Positions 17,213 to 26,153 of a stretch of DNA of 26,735 bases are shown piece after piece. A program made the translations under genes and the position numbers. The stretch is from Prorocentrum cordatum (taxonomy: Eukaryota > Sar > Dinophyceae > Prorocentrales > Prorocentraceae): the NCBI GenBank assembly GCA_963575745.1, contig CAUYUJ010008581.1, positions 12,501 through 39,235 on the forward strand, written 5' to 3'. Under the pieces are notes generated by a model, which was not told the DNA's origin, did no database searches, and saw nothing but the letters and a program-made list of their open reading frames with translations. Within the stretch, counting starts at the first letter, position 1; each line of letters starts with the position of its first letter.

Positions 17213-17268
17213 AAATCCATCGAAACGGCATACCAGCTTTCACCCTTTGCCCTCCACCCAGAGAACAT
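17213..17268 (-). repeat. Right arm of a long-range inverted repeat
   Basis: The inverted partner of 16114-16165 with about 75-80% identity by eye. Together they could be the ends of one degraded element. Confidence 0.55.
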
Positions 17269-17269
17269 G

Positions 17270-17990
17270 CTCGGGAAAAAGGGGGCATCACGTCAGCCCG
17301 AGGCCTTGGAGGAGCGGAGCCGCGACCCTACAGGGCAGTTTTTAATACATCGGATCTTTAAACATATAGGCATTTTAAGACATGACTAATTTGTGACTTA
17401 ATTTATGCATGAACTCATCGTTGTTTTTAATACTAAACCCCTGCAATTTTAATACATGGTCCGCACGCGGAGCATGTATAAAAAACGGCACTGTAGAGCC
17501 GGAGGCGACCGACGCCGCCGCGACAGGGCCGCAAGCTGGGCCCACCTGGGCCCAGCGCGCCCAGCTCGGACGTGCTTCTCGTCCGAGCGTCCCACCCTCC
17601 ACGGGCGGAAGTGACAGTCGAAGCCCGTCCGGAGAAGCAGCCGTCGGGAATCGGAGGCCCGGCCAACCTCTGCCGACGTCGCCGTCCCGCCGAGCAGGCG
17701 CCAGAGCACCCCCCATCGGCGCGCCCTGCGCGCAACCGGCCACGGAAGACGAGCCGCCAGTGCAGGGTGCGCGTTGACGGACGCAAGTCGGCCCAGCTCA
17801 GACACGCATGCTCTTAGCCTTAGGTCGGGCGTGTCCCCCTACAGGCGGAGCTTGGGCGAAACATTCAAAAAAAAAAAAAAGAAACAAAGAAAAACCTAAT
17901 GGTCAACAAACAATCCAAAGATAGTCCCTAGACTATTTTTCTCCTATGTTTGAGCATTCCTCCCGTAGGCCCGAGGTGCCCCGCGTGAAG
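17270..17990. other. Intergenic, no gene recognised
   Basis: An AT-rich stretch (17340-17475) is followed by GC-rich sequence and an A14 run at about 17867. Overlapping ORFs of 80-120 codons occur in several frames at 17410-17820, but none has a recognisable domain. An old processed-transcript tail at the A-run is possible but unsupported. Confidence 0.4.
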
Positions 17991-17991
17991 A

Positions 17992-18138
17992 GGGGGCCAC
18001 ACGCGAACCCTACCCCCACCCCCCACGACTTCTGAGGGGGAGGTGGGGTTCGCTCCGCCCGGGAGCTCCCGGACGAAGTGAACCCCGCCCTCCCCCTCAG
18101 ATGTCGTGGGGGGTAGGGGCAGGGTTAGCGTGTGGCCC
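17992..18138. repeat. Foldback element, family FB-2 copy 1
   Basis: Arms of about 70 bp around a centre at 18063-18066: GGGGGCCACACGCGAACCCT, CCCACGACTTCTGAGGGGGA and GGAGCT are complemented on the right by GGAGCT..., TCCCCCTCAGATGTCGTGGG and GTGTGGCCCCC. The same arm sequence, diverged, builds the element at 18384-18800. Confidence 0.8.
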
Positions 18139-18383
18139 CCGCGTGAAGGTTCGCGTGTGGCCCCCGCCCGGGGTAGGGGCAGGCCCGACTTCGTCCTGGC
18201 CGAGGCGTCCCCCGGCAGGTCCGAGGCGCGCAACGCCTCTGCGCGGTCGGGTCGCCCGCCTCTGCGGGCAGGGCTGCGCGCCCCAGCCGGGGGGCGGCGC
18301 CGACTCTCGCGCGCCGCACGCCTCGACCATACGGGGACTTGCGGGACGGGAAGATGGCCACAGCCACTGCTTCTTTGTTCGCG

Positions 18384-18800
18384 CCGCTAGGGGGCCACCT
18401 GCGAACCCTACCCCTCCCCCCCACGGTTTTCTGAGGGGGATGAAAAAAAAAAACAGAAAAAAAAGAAAAGAAAAAAAAAAAGAAAGAAAAGAAAAAAAAA
18501 CAACAAACACAATATCAACGCAACCCCCCCATTCCCACCACACGCCCGACGCCCACCCACTACACTCCCCCCCATCCCCCCCCCCTTCCCCTCCCCCCCC
18601 CACCCCCCCCCACCTCCAAGAACCCCCCCCCTCCCCCAATCACCCCTCTCTCCAGCCCCCCCCCCCCCCCCCCCGAAGGGGTGGGGATCACTTCGCTCGG
18701 GAGTTGAGCTCCCGAACGAATGAACCCCACCCTCCCCCTCAGAAAACCGTGGGGGGAGGGGGAGGGTTCGCAGGTGGCCCCCTAGCCGCCTTCCAGCCGG
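18384..18800. repeat. Foldback element, family FB-2 copy 2, with internal insertion
   Basis: The left arm (CTAGGGGGCCACCTGCGAAC, CCCACGGTTTTCTGAGGGGG) and right arm (complement, ending GTGGCCCCCTAG) are near-perfect. The centre is expanded by an A-rich then C-rich stretch at about 18441-18675. Pairing extends outward to CCACTGCTTCTT at about 18368 and its complement near 18810. Confidence 0.75.
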
Positions 18801-18846
18801 CCGCAGAAGAAGCAGTGGTCGTGGTCATTCCCCGGGTGCCAAGCCT

Positions 18847-18937
18847 GACGAAAACGACCACAGCCACTGCTTTGTCTCTGCTGGCCGGAAGGCGGCAACA
18901 AAAGAAAAGCAAAAGGCTGTGGTCGTTTTCACGTCCC
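18847..18937. repeat. Inverted repeat with AACGACCACAGCC arms
   Basis: GAAAACGACCACAGCC near 18848 pairs with GGCTGTGGTCGTTTTC near 18920. CCACTGCTT blocks relate it to the flanks of the 18384-18800 element. Confidence 0.7.
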
Positions 18938-19122
18938 GTAGGACTCGAGCACCTTCGCTCCCCGCGTCGCGGCATAACCCAAACAGCATGAGCAAAAGCT
19001 CAAAACCGAGCAACCTTCCAAAGCCCTGGCCTGCTGCAAGGGAGACGAGCCCGTTTTTTTTCCGTCGCTCAGGTCAGCGGCCTGGCGGAGCACCCGTGAA
19101 GGTGACGATGGCCCAGTCTTGG

Positions 19123-19317
19123 AGGCCTTGGAATTGGCACCAACACCAGCCCAGGGGGTTGCCTCCACAGGGGGAAGATGATCCTAGATTTCGGTGCTGG
19201 TGGCAATATTTCGGCCACCTTGGAAGCCAGAATATGACCACCATCACCGAGATCGGGATCGTCTTCCCTCGGTGGAGGCACACCGCCGATCTTGGTGTTG
19301 GTGTCAACCTCTAGGCC
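19123..19317. repeat. 195-bp palindromic foldback element
   Basis: The whole element folds on itself around 19220. The ends GGCCTTGGAATTGGCACCAA and TTGGTGTTGGTGTCAACCTC...GGCC pair, and inner GGTGGCAATATT / AATATGACCACC blocks pair. CAGTCT occurs on both sides (near 19114 and 19328), where the paralogous empty copy at 19637 has a single CAGGTCT. Confidence 0.8.
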
Positions 19318-19437
19318 TGCGAGCAGTCTGAAGTTTGACGCGAGCTCCCGCTGCAAACGTCCCACGAAAACTGGACCGCCCGGATCCATGGCGCGCTCGT
19401 CAAGGAGCGACGGCAAGCCCGAGTCGGGAGCCGGGCA

Positions 19438-19592
19438 AGGGCTGCTAAATCCGCGGCTGCTAAAATCGACCTCCGGGAAGTTGTCTTCGTCCTTCCGGGA
19501 AGAAGGCCGTTGACTGCCTCCCGTGCCGCGCCTGATTCCGGGAAGCTGTGTTTTCCTTCCGGGAGGGCCGTTTTAGCAGCCACGGTTTTAGC
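19438..19592. repeat. 155-bp foldback element with ~40-bp terminal inverted repeats
   Basis: The left end GGGCTGCTAAATCCGCGGCT then GCTAAAATCG...CTCCGGGAAG is complemented by CTTCCGGGAG...CGTTTTAGC and AGCCACGGTTTTAGCAGCCC at the right. Each arm contains GCTGCTAAAA twice. Confidence 0.8.
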
Positions 19593-19899
19593 AGCCCTCG
19601 CCTGGCGGGGCACCCGTGAAGATGACGATGGCCCAGGTCTGAAGTTTGACGCGAGCTCCCGCTGAAGAGGTCCCACGAAAACTGGGCCGCCCAGATCCAT
19701 GGCGCGCTCGTCAAGGAGCGACGGCAAGCCCGGTGTTAGCAGCCCTCGCCCAGCTTCCGACCGAGGTCTGGCGCCCTCGAGTCCTACGCGTCCCCGGCAG
19801 AGCGATGCCCGTGCACGGCCCAGGACCGCCCGGAGAGGCCGACGCCGGAGAGCACGCTGCATCCTCGGGGGGCCCCATCCGCGTCTTGCCGCGGCCCCG

Positions 19900-20022
19900 T
19901 GCGCGTCGAATCCGTGTCGAGCCCATGTCGGCCTCGTCGGATCCGTGCCGAATCCGTGCCGAATCCGCATCGAAACCACGCCAAATCCGCGTCGAGCCCG
20001 CATCGAGCCCGCGTCGGGCACA
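19900..20022. repeat. Degenerate short tandem repeat, CGAATCCGTGTCGAGCC type
   Basis: Drifting units of 11-15 nt (GAATCCGTGCC, GAATCCGCATC, GAGCCCGCATC). Non-coding. Confidence 0.6.
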
Positions 20023-20067
20023 AGAACAGAACCAATCTGAGGGACAGGCGAGGCCCCCCGAGGAAGC

Positions 20068-20199
20068 ATGAGGAGGATGAGGGAGGAAGATGATGAGGAG
20101 GAGGAGGAGAAGGAAGAAGATGATGATGATGAGGAGGAGGAGGAGGAGGAGGAGAAGGAGGACGAGGAGGAGGAGGAGGGAGGGAGGAGGAGGGAGGAA

Positions 20200-20266
<67 letters not shown>
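20068..20266. repeat. GAG/GAT microsatellite; left flank of the YR retroelement
   Basis: Mixed GAG, GAA and GAT triplets to about 20199, then pure (GAT)n of about 22 units ending at the retroelement border. The same (GAT)n resumes at 26638 on the other side. Confidence 0.95.
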
Positions 20267-20269
<3 letters not shown>

Positions 20270-20314
20270 TGGGCAACTCTCGAGGCCAGGGGGTCACTTT
20301 TTGTGCAAAGGACA
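20267..20314 (-). repeat. Split direct repeat B2 (3' end)
   Basis: Identical to B1, ending at the (GAT)n flank. Marks the 3' border of the element. Confidence 0.9.
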
Positions 20315-20345
20315 GGCATTCTAGAGCGGGACAAAGGGTGGGCGG

Positions 20346-20408
20346 GAGAAGCTTGAGAATGGTAGTGCGGCCCGAAAGAGAGCCACAAAAAGCCGCGGGC
20401 AGCAATAT
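20346..20408 (-). repeat. Split direct repeat A2
   Basis: Identical to A1, placed between B1 and B2. A 31-bp stretch (20315-20345) separates it from B2 and resembles the inward extension of A1. Confidence 0.9.
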
Positions 20409-20454
20409 GTGGGCAACTCTCGAGGCCAGGGGGTCACTTTTTGTGCAAAGGACA
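20407..20454 (-). repeat. Split direct repeat B1
   Basis: The 48-bp block beginning on the minus strand TGTCCTTTGCACAAAAAG and ending GTTGCCCACAT. Identical to B2 and contiguous with A2. Confidence 0.9.
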
Positions 20455-20550
20455 CGGCAACAGGCGAGGACGGCGGAAGCATGCTGGCGCCATGCACCAG
20501 GTACTTAGGCTAGCCCATCACACTGGCTGAAAGCCGCATTGACTGAATTT

Positions 20551-22134
20551 TCACACAGCTTTGATCTGCTGAGCGACGTAGCGAAGCGAATCAACACTGA
20601 GAGCCATCCTGTCGCAGGCACACCTTAGAACATTGACGGGGGGCCGCAGCGCTTTGCTGCGGACCTGACGATCTAGAGATGGGATGCCGAGCTCGTCAAG
20701 ATGTCGTTTCCCAGATCGACAACAGATCGAGTCGGCAGGCGAACAGATAGCAGAGAGAGAACTCATGTCCTTAACATGCCAGCTCACCAATCGAAATCTT
20801 CTCTTTACACGGCCAGCAAACATACATGCATCAAAAGCAGCAGCAGACGAACACTGGCTAACAAGAGCGGCGCAGGCTGGGACATCCCAGATAAAAGACG
20901 CATCTGGATGGCACAGCGTGGCAGGAACTTTATTGCTGCTACATAGTGACAGAAGGCGCACGTACTGACTGCAAAATAGATTCGCAATGTGAATTGATCG
21001 AAGCTGGGCACTAGACAAAATCGGCAGGCCGTTGGGACGAGTTATGCTACGAACAGCGGGCTTCTGAGGAAGCCAAGTAGTCGTGTCGGGCTCCACCCAC
21101 ACGCACGAAATGCAGCCTGCACGGATCCAGCCTAGCACACGCTTCATCACTAAAGGATCTGTGATGTCATCAGTGGCCTGGCGTCTCACGTTTAAGTGCA
21201 GCACGCCGAAGCCGAGGCGCTGCAGCGCGCGAGCCGCGCCGCCGTCGCCGCCAATCACCAAGGCGGGCAGGTACCTGGATCGCGTCGCCGCGCGCCTGGC
21301 TGCACGCCAAATCCGTGTCAGGCGGAGGCCCACCGCGCTGTCACTTGCGGAGGCGAATGCCTGACCGCTGGCGGTGTCGGCGTCGCGGCAAGCGGCCGTC
21401 GCAGCGAGAAGACGCCCGTGGTGGTGGTCTGCAGCATGAGATCGTTCATCAGCGAGTCCACCCCGTGCCCGCGGCCGATCAGGATCTGGTCTAAAGTGGC
21501 GATCTGCTGCAGCACTCGAGCCCTCTTGGTGTGGCGGGAGAGGCTCGGGTCCGTTCTCCACTGGCCGCGGTCCTTGACCTCCTCCCTGGTGCGACGACGA
21601 GGTGGGCAGCCGTCGGCCGCGCCCCCATGCCGATCCTCTGTCTTCCCAGGGCGATCGAAGCAAGCGCCGTAGACGATCGGGGCCAGACGTCCGCATCCGA
21701 GTGGCATCGGGTCTTGGTCGAAGAACGCCGCCCGCTGACAGGCGATAGGCCGCGTTGGTCGTCGGGTAGGTGTCGATCATCAGCCTGATGAACACTGCCA
21801 TGCCGAAGAGCTTCCACGAGCCGAGGACGCCCACCATGGAGGCCATCGCCGCCCGTGGAAGAGAGGGTCGCATCTGCGGGGGCGCGAGCTTCCGCCAGCC
21901 TGTCAAGGCGCGAGCCGCACGCGTGGACAGCGCCGTGCCCACCATAGGCGGGCGCAGGTAGTGCTGCACTGAGGCGAGCAAGACTCGGCCCGTAGCATCG
22001 TCGAAACTGACCAGAAAGAGGTTCACGAAGTAGGTAACTAGGATGACAACGACCTCCGCCGCTGTGGTGATGGTCTGGGGCGTCTGACGGCACCACTCCT
22101 CGAACTTCTTGACCGCGCCCCAGTCGTTGGCCAT
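20551..22134 (-). pseudogene. YR element ORF3: tyrosine recombinase plus methyltransferase-like domain, frameshifted
   Basis: The frame from MANDWGAVKKFEEWCRQ carries the N-terminal core-binding part of a tyrosine recombinase (ALTGWRKLAPPQMRPSLPRA, VFIRLMIDTYP). The catalytic half lies in another frame at about 21632-21498: RHGGAADG (His-x-x box) and EEVKDRGQWRTDPSLSRHTKRA. Family members have RGRW...RRYeK there, so the nucleophilic Tyr appears as His. The interval between the halves is short, suggesting a deletion. The first frame then resumes at about 21276-20689 with a methyltransferase-like domain: VIGGDGGAARALQRLGF, DDITDP, WVEPDTTTWL, VPATLCHPDASFIWDVP and FDACMFAGRVKRRFRLVSW. The recombinase would integrate the circular cDNA; the second domain's role is unknown. 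Confidence 0.75.
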
Positions 22135-22263
22135 GGTCGTGTCCGACACGGCGGCTGACTCGACGACCGAGAGCGCTGCCTGCCCGAGCCGTTCTGGCTT
22201 TGGCGGCGTCTTGGTCCTCAGCTGAAAGCCCACAACACAACCAAGCGATCAGAGGCGAGCATT

Positions 22264-24960
22264 TCACCAAAACAAAAAAAGCAAAAGCAGAATACAGTAC
22301 AACGAAAGCCGTATACGGCCGAGAAAAGAAAACAGCGCGAAAGACGCTCTCATACAACGATATCTGGTACACCTGGGGCATACTCCATAGGCTAACGCCA
22401 ACCCCAACACATTGAAGTCAACCTCCGCCCCTGCGGCCATTGTAAAGACTAGCACCAGAACTACGTCGAGGCTCGTGCGGGCGAACCCGGTGGGGCCGCC
22501 GCCTGGTACTCGACAAAGTTTCGGCCCGACAAAGAAACCTGTCCTCGACGGCGAGTCTGCGGCATTGCTCTCGCTAGGGATCCATCGCACAGCGTGGCGA
22601 ATGCCGGAGGCTGCGGACAGAGCGCAGAGGCGTCGTAGTGGATCGCGAAGCCCTCGGGCACCAGAACGTCCCTTGCCAGCAGCAAGGGCTAGAGCCAAAT
22701 TGTCGACGGTGAACAGGATGCGATGATGTCGAAGCCGTCCAGACCGAGACGAGTGTCGCAACGCAAATCCGAGAGCCTCACGCGCAACGCAAATCCAAGA
22801 GCCTCCGCATCTATCCGCATGATGTCCAGACCGAACCAAGCATATCTCCTGGCGGGAGAAAGCGTAGCCCCCAGCGTCGAGGGTGACGCTCAGCCTCTCG
22901 CACTCCGGTCGAAAAAAAAAAAAAGTAAAAAAAAAATAACAACAAAGAAAAATATTAAAGAAACATAAACGATGTAAAAAACCAAAGAAAAAAAAAAACA
23001 AAATAATAAGAGGAAAGCCGTCCAGCGAAACCTCGTCGATCCCTCGATGTGATGATAATGCGGTAAGCGGGGGCTTGCTATGGGTCTCGGGAGGCCTCGG
23101 GCACTGCTCGCAATCTTTGAGGCAGTTTTTGCTCACGGCCGCTTCCAACACAACGTTCGGGTCGACTCCCAAAGCGTGCGCACGAGCGCGCACGGCATCG
23201 GAGAAGCGGTAGCGCCATCTCTCCGACAATCGCCCTGCGGCTGCAGCCACGTCCTGCTCAACGGTCTTGCGACAGACGCCAATGCCGTAGGGAGAGGCGT
23301 CGCTGCAGAAAATGGTGGCCGCCCACTCTGCCCTGACATCAGCCCACCACAACGGGATGAGGGAAGCAGCCGCGCGAAGTTCAGCGACGACTGACGGCCA
23401 CAGCGGCAAAGCCCGACGGGAGTCCTGACCCATGAAGCGGTAGACTGCATGGAAGATCGACAGCATGGGCCTGTTGGTGATCATCCCCCAGGTGCAATGA
23501 CCGACCACGGCGGACAGCGCAAGCGGCGATGCATAGCCTCGTCTGAGTAGACCGAGGAGGGCCTGGCGCAGCCTGCACAACCGGTCCACCTTGCACCTGA
23601 TGACGCCCACGTCGCCCAGGATGTCGAGGCCTGTGAAGGTGACGCGCGGCGCCGCGGGAGCGAACTCGTCCACGGGCAGGCCCCTCGCCACCAGCACGTC
23701 GCGGATGGCCTGGCACGAAGCGGTGGCAACCTCTGGATCGAGAGACACGGTGGCGAAGTTGTCCACGTAACCCGCTGCGATGATGTCGGTATCGTTTCGC
23801 AGAGGACGAGGTGCTGCACCGTCCACCAGCATCGCATCGTCATCGATCCCCGCGTCGCGAATGGCCGCGGTTAAAGCCGACTGGCAGAAGTGAAGAGCCC
23901 ACGACCAACCCATCGGCATCACTGGCACGAACGGCTGTAAAAAGGCCTTCGTCGGGATCTTGACACCATTGATCACCTTGAGACCCACGTACCGATTCGG
24001 GACCACTGGCAAGGAGAAGTATCGGTGCAGCTGGGGCGGCAGCTTCATGCGATAAAAGGCGCACTGGATGTCACCCTGCGCCACGTAGAAGTCATTCGAC
24101 GCCTCGAGGGCACTCCATGCCGACGGAGTCGGCAATCTCGTAGAGGGAGGGGCAGAGAAGGACATGTTGGCCACCCGCGTATCAAAGACGAGCCGCAGGT
24201 TGACGCCATTCGACTTCTCGACGAAGAAGAAACCTGTGGAGTACGCCGCCTGACGTTCGGCGACTTCCCACTCTAGCATGCCCGCCTGATCTAGGCGCAG
24301 CAAAAAATCAGCATATTCCCGAGGGCGAAACCGCAGGCGAGGATCCACGTATGGCGACCCGATGCCCGAGTTCATCCTGAGAGCGGCTGTCTCCGCAGGG
24401 TCACGTAGCATTTGTTGCCTCCACCCTGACAACGTTGAACGATCGGCGTCGGACACGAGATCGGCCGTGGGAACGGGGGCCACGTGCTTCGGCCAGGAGA
24501 CGAGCTCCTTGTCGTAGGGTCTCACCCGAGACTCACCAGAGTACCCCGGCGCCGACGCGAGCAACTCTGCTAGGGCTGCCTCGCATCTGGTAGGAGATTC
24601 GGAATATCCAGAGGAGAATTCAAAATCGCGAAACTGTTGAGCCAGGCACTCTTCAGCGTCGCTGCGAGCGCGTGGAGGAAGACCTGGAGGCGGAGCAACC
24701 ATGTCATCAGGGTCGCAGTGGTACATGTCGTTGAGGGTGGACACAGCATCGCTGTACCACTCTCTCCAGGCAGCACCTTTTGCAGCCCGTCCGCGGGCTG
24801 AACCTCCCATCGACGTGATACCAGATCGCCGCTCCACAGGGATAGGACGGAGAGGGAAAATGTCTCGCTGCCGCCATTGATGAGCAGCGATGGGGCAATG
24901 TGCCTGACTGGCGCCACTGGGGCGCGCCCCGCAGCCAGGCCTGGACTTCTCAGACGTCAT
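22264..24960 (-). CDS. YR element ORF2: DIRS-type reverse transcriptase and RNase H
   Basis: An 898-residue frame starting at the ATGA overlap. RT motifs: GFFFVEKSNGVNLRLVFDTR (fingers), YVAQGDIQCAFYRMKLP (motif A, Asp297), PVMPMGWSWALHFCQ (motif B), AGYVDNFATV (motif C, where the second catalytic Asp is Asn401). RNase H shows IFCSDASPYGIGV (Asp554), TVDNLALALAAGKG (Asp753) and WIPSESNAADSPSR. These match the RT-RNase H type of DIRS/Ngaro elements, which copy the RNA into a circular DNA. Residues about 649-683 are a Phe-rich insert encoded by an A-rich tract (22909-23015), perhaps an intron or a later insertion. The YVDN change suggests loss of activity. Confidence 0.85.
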   Translation of the reverse strand: MTSEKSRPGCGARPSGASQAHCPIAAHQWRQRDIFPLRPIPVERRSGITSMGGSARGRAAKGAAWREWYSDAVSTLNDMYHCDPDDMVAPPPGLPPRARSDAEECLAQQFRDFEFSSGYSESPTRCEAALAELLASAPGYSGESRVRPYDKELVSWPKHVAPVPTADLVSDADRSTLSGWRQQMLRDPAETAALRMNSGIGSPYVDPRLRFRPREYADFLLRLDQAGMLEWEVAERQAAYSTGFFFVEKSNGVNLRLVFDTRVANMSFSAPPSTRLPTPSAWSALEASNDFYVAQGDIQCAFYRMKLPPQLHRYFSLPVVPNRYVGLKVINGVKIPTKAFLQPFVPVMPMGWSWALHFCQSALTAAIRDAGIDDDAMLVDGAAPRPLRNDTDIIAAGYVDNFATVSLDPEVATASCQAIRDVLVARGLPVDEFAPAAPRVTFTGLDILGDVGVIRCKVDRLCRLRQALLGLLRRGYASPLALSAVVGHCTWGMITNRPMLSIFHAVYRFMGQDSRRALPLWPSVVAELRAAASLIPLWWADVRAEWAATIFCSDASPYGIGVCRKTVEQDVAAAAGRLSERWRYRFSDAVRARAHALGVDPNVVLEAAVSKNCLKDCEQCPRPPETHSKPPLTALSSHRGIDEVSLDGFPLIILFFFFFGFLHRLCFFNIFLCCYFFFTFFFFRPECERLSVTLDAGGYAFSRQEICLVRSGHHADRCGGSWICVAREALGFALRHSSRSGRLRHHRILFTVDNLALALAAGKGRSGARGLRDPLRRLCALSAASGIRHAVRWIPSESNAADSPSRTGFFVGPKLCRVPGGGPTGFARTSLDVVLVLVFTMAAGAEVDFNVLGLALAYGVCPRCTRYRCMRASFALFSFLGRIRLSLYCILLLLFLFW
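22909..23015. repeat. A-rich (T-rich on coding strand) insert inside the RNase H region
   Basis: About 107 bp, mostly A with few interruptions (A13, A9, A10 runs), in an otherwise GC-rich ORF. It leaves the reading frame open but encodes FFFFFGF... stretches with no place in an RNase H fold. Confidence 0.8.
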
Positions 24961-26153
24961 GGCGCCCGCAAGGCACGCTCCTCACGTGCCTTGCGACGTT
25001 CTTTGCTGATGGCGGCCTCCGCCCGCATCTGATCTGCAATGTACTCAAGCAGCTTCGGCGAGATGCACAGGTTCGCCTTGGAGACGCCCGCGCCGAGGAA
25101 GTAGCTCGTCTCGGGGATGCTGGAGGCCGCGGCCGTCGCACCACTCCTAGCTCCAGACTTGGCCTTGGGAGCGGCGGCCGTCTGGGGCAGCGAACGACTC
25201 TCGTACACCCGCTCCTCCAGCAGCTGGAGCTGACGTGCGACGATCTCGAACGACGCCATCTCTGCCACCTGCAACTGATCGTAGACCACGGCGAGGTCCA
25301 GGACCCGACACAAGGTCTCGTGGAGCTTGGCGTGCTCGTCGTCGTCGGCCAAAGCCATGGACGTGAGCCAGCGCTGATGCCACGCGGTGGGAGTTCCCGC
25401 CATGGTGGACATGAAGGACAGGCACCAGAGAAGCGTCCGCGGGCCCTGGACTGGCCAGCCCTGCACCTCGGTCTCGGAGAGGCCGTTCACCGTCTCGCCG
25501 AACCTCCGCTCACGCTCCCCCCGCAGGTTGATCGCCATCGGCAGCACCCTGAAGTCGCCAGCGGGCGCGGGGAGCGGAGCGACCGCGGCAGGACCGCCAG
25601 CAGCAGCTCCAGGCACGTGCGCCAGCGGCGGCGCCGCGGCAGGGCGAGGTGGCACGGGTCCTAGCGCAGCGGCGAGCGCCGCGACTCCTGGGACGGCGCC
25701 AGGCGGTACGGGAGCAGCAGGACCAGCCGCAGGTGGAAGTGCGAGAGGCGGCGCCGGCGGCGCCGCGGCCGCGGCAGCAGGGTCGGCCAGAAGGAAGGGT
25801 CCTGGAGGCGCGCCCGCCGCGTTGCCCGCCGAGAGAGCCAGAGGAAGAGGATCTGGTGGCATTGGGTAGCCCGCAGCCACTGAGCGACCCACGGCGGCCC
25901 ACAGCTCCGCGGCGGACGGCAAGCGCCGAAAGCGATGCACGGCGGCGCCGACCAGCGCGGCAGGCGTGTCGCCCTGGCCAGCCAACGGCAGCACCGCCCG
26001 CACGTCGGGCCCAACCACGATCGGCTCGTCGTAGTCGTCGAAGTCGGGCGTGACGACGTAGGCGAACCCCGCTGTGACCCCGAGCACCAGACGCTCGTGC
26101 CACAGGGCCACACCGCCGACGCGGTAGCGTATGGCGTGGAAGCTCCCCGCCAT
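24957..26153 (-). CDS. YR element ORF1: gag-like protein
   Basis: The start ATG at 26153 is chosen because it overlaps the ORF0 stop. The protein is 398 residues. The N-terminus, MAGSFHAIRYRVGGVALWHE then RLVLGVTAGFAYVVTPDFDD, resembles a small beta-rich domain. A long Ala/Pro low-complexity stretch follows, then a helical region (WPVQGPRTLLWCLSFM, WHQRWLTSMALADDDEHAKL) and a basic, Glu-rich end (AISKERRKAREERALRAP). By position it should be the structural (gag) protein, but no capsid or zinc-knuckle motif is seen. Its TGA overlaps the RT start as ATGA. Confidence 0.65.
   Translation of the reverse strand: MAGSFHAIRYRVGGVALWHERLVLGVTAGFAYVVTPDFDDYDEPIVVGPDVRAVLPLAGQGDTPAALVGAAVHRFRRLPSAAELWAAVGRSVAAGYPMPPDPLPLALSAGNAAGAPPGPFLLADPAAAAAAPPAPPLALPPAAGPAAPVPPGAVPGVAALAAALGPVPPRPAAAPPLAHVPGAAAGGPAAVAPLPAPAGDFRVLPMAINLRGERERRFGETVNGLSETEVQGWPVQGPRTLLWCLSFMSTMAGTPTAWHQRWLTSMALADDDEHAKLHETLCRVLDLAVVYDQLQVAEMASFEIVARQLQLLEERVYESRSLPQTAAAPKAKSGARSGATAAASSIPETSYFLGAGVSKANLCISPKLLEYIADQMRAEAAISKERRKAREERALRAP

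Larger units (their letters stand above)
19078..19733. repeat. Duplicated segment pair, one copy split by a foldback insertion
   Basis: Segment B'A' (19597-19733) is continuous: GCACCCGTGAAGATGACGAT, GGCCCAG, then GTCTGAAGTTTGACGCGAGC to GACGGCAAGCCCG. The other copy has B (19078-19118) and A (about 19323-19425) separated by a palindrome. Identity is high (a few percent differences). A minus-strand frame across both reads LPSLLDERAMD(P/L)GGPVF but no protein family is recognised. Confidence 0.8.

Noticed and set aside
16949-17389. A 146-codon plus-strand frame
   Set aside because: No domain, overlaps the right arm of an inverted repeat, and has no splice or SL context.
17409-17817. Several overlapping frames of 80-120 codons
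   Set aside because: GC-rich sequence is open in many frames at once. None shows a family motif, so none can be chosen.
17867-17881. A14 run as poly(A) tail of a processed gene
   Set aside because: No recognisable coding sequence or SL relic lies upstream and no flanking target duplication was found.
19311-20405. A 364-codon minus-strand frame and the related 115-codon frame at 19069-19416
   Set aside because: They cross GAT repeats, foldback elements and a palindrome. The protein-like stretch VDTNTKIGGVPP arises from the palindromic element. Only the duplicated segment is kept, as a repeat.
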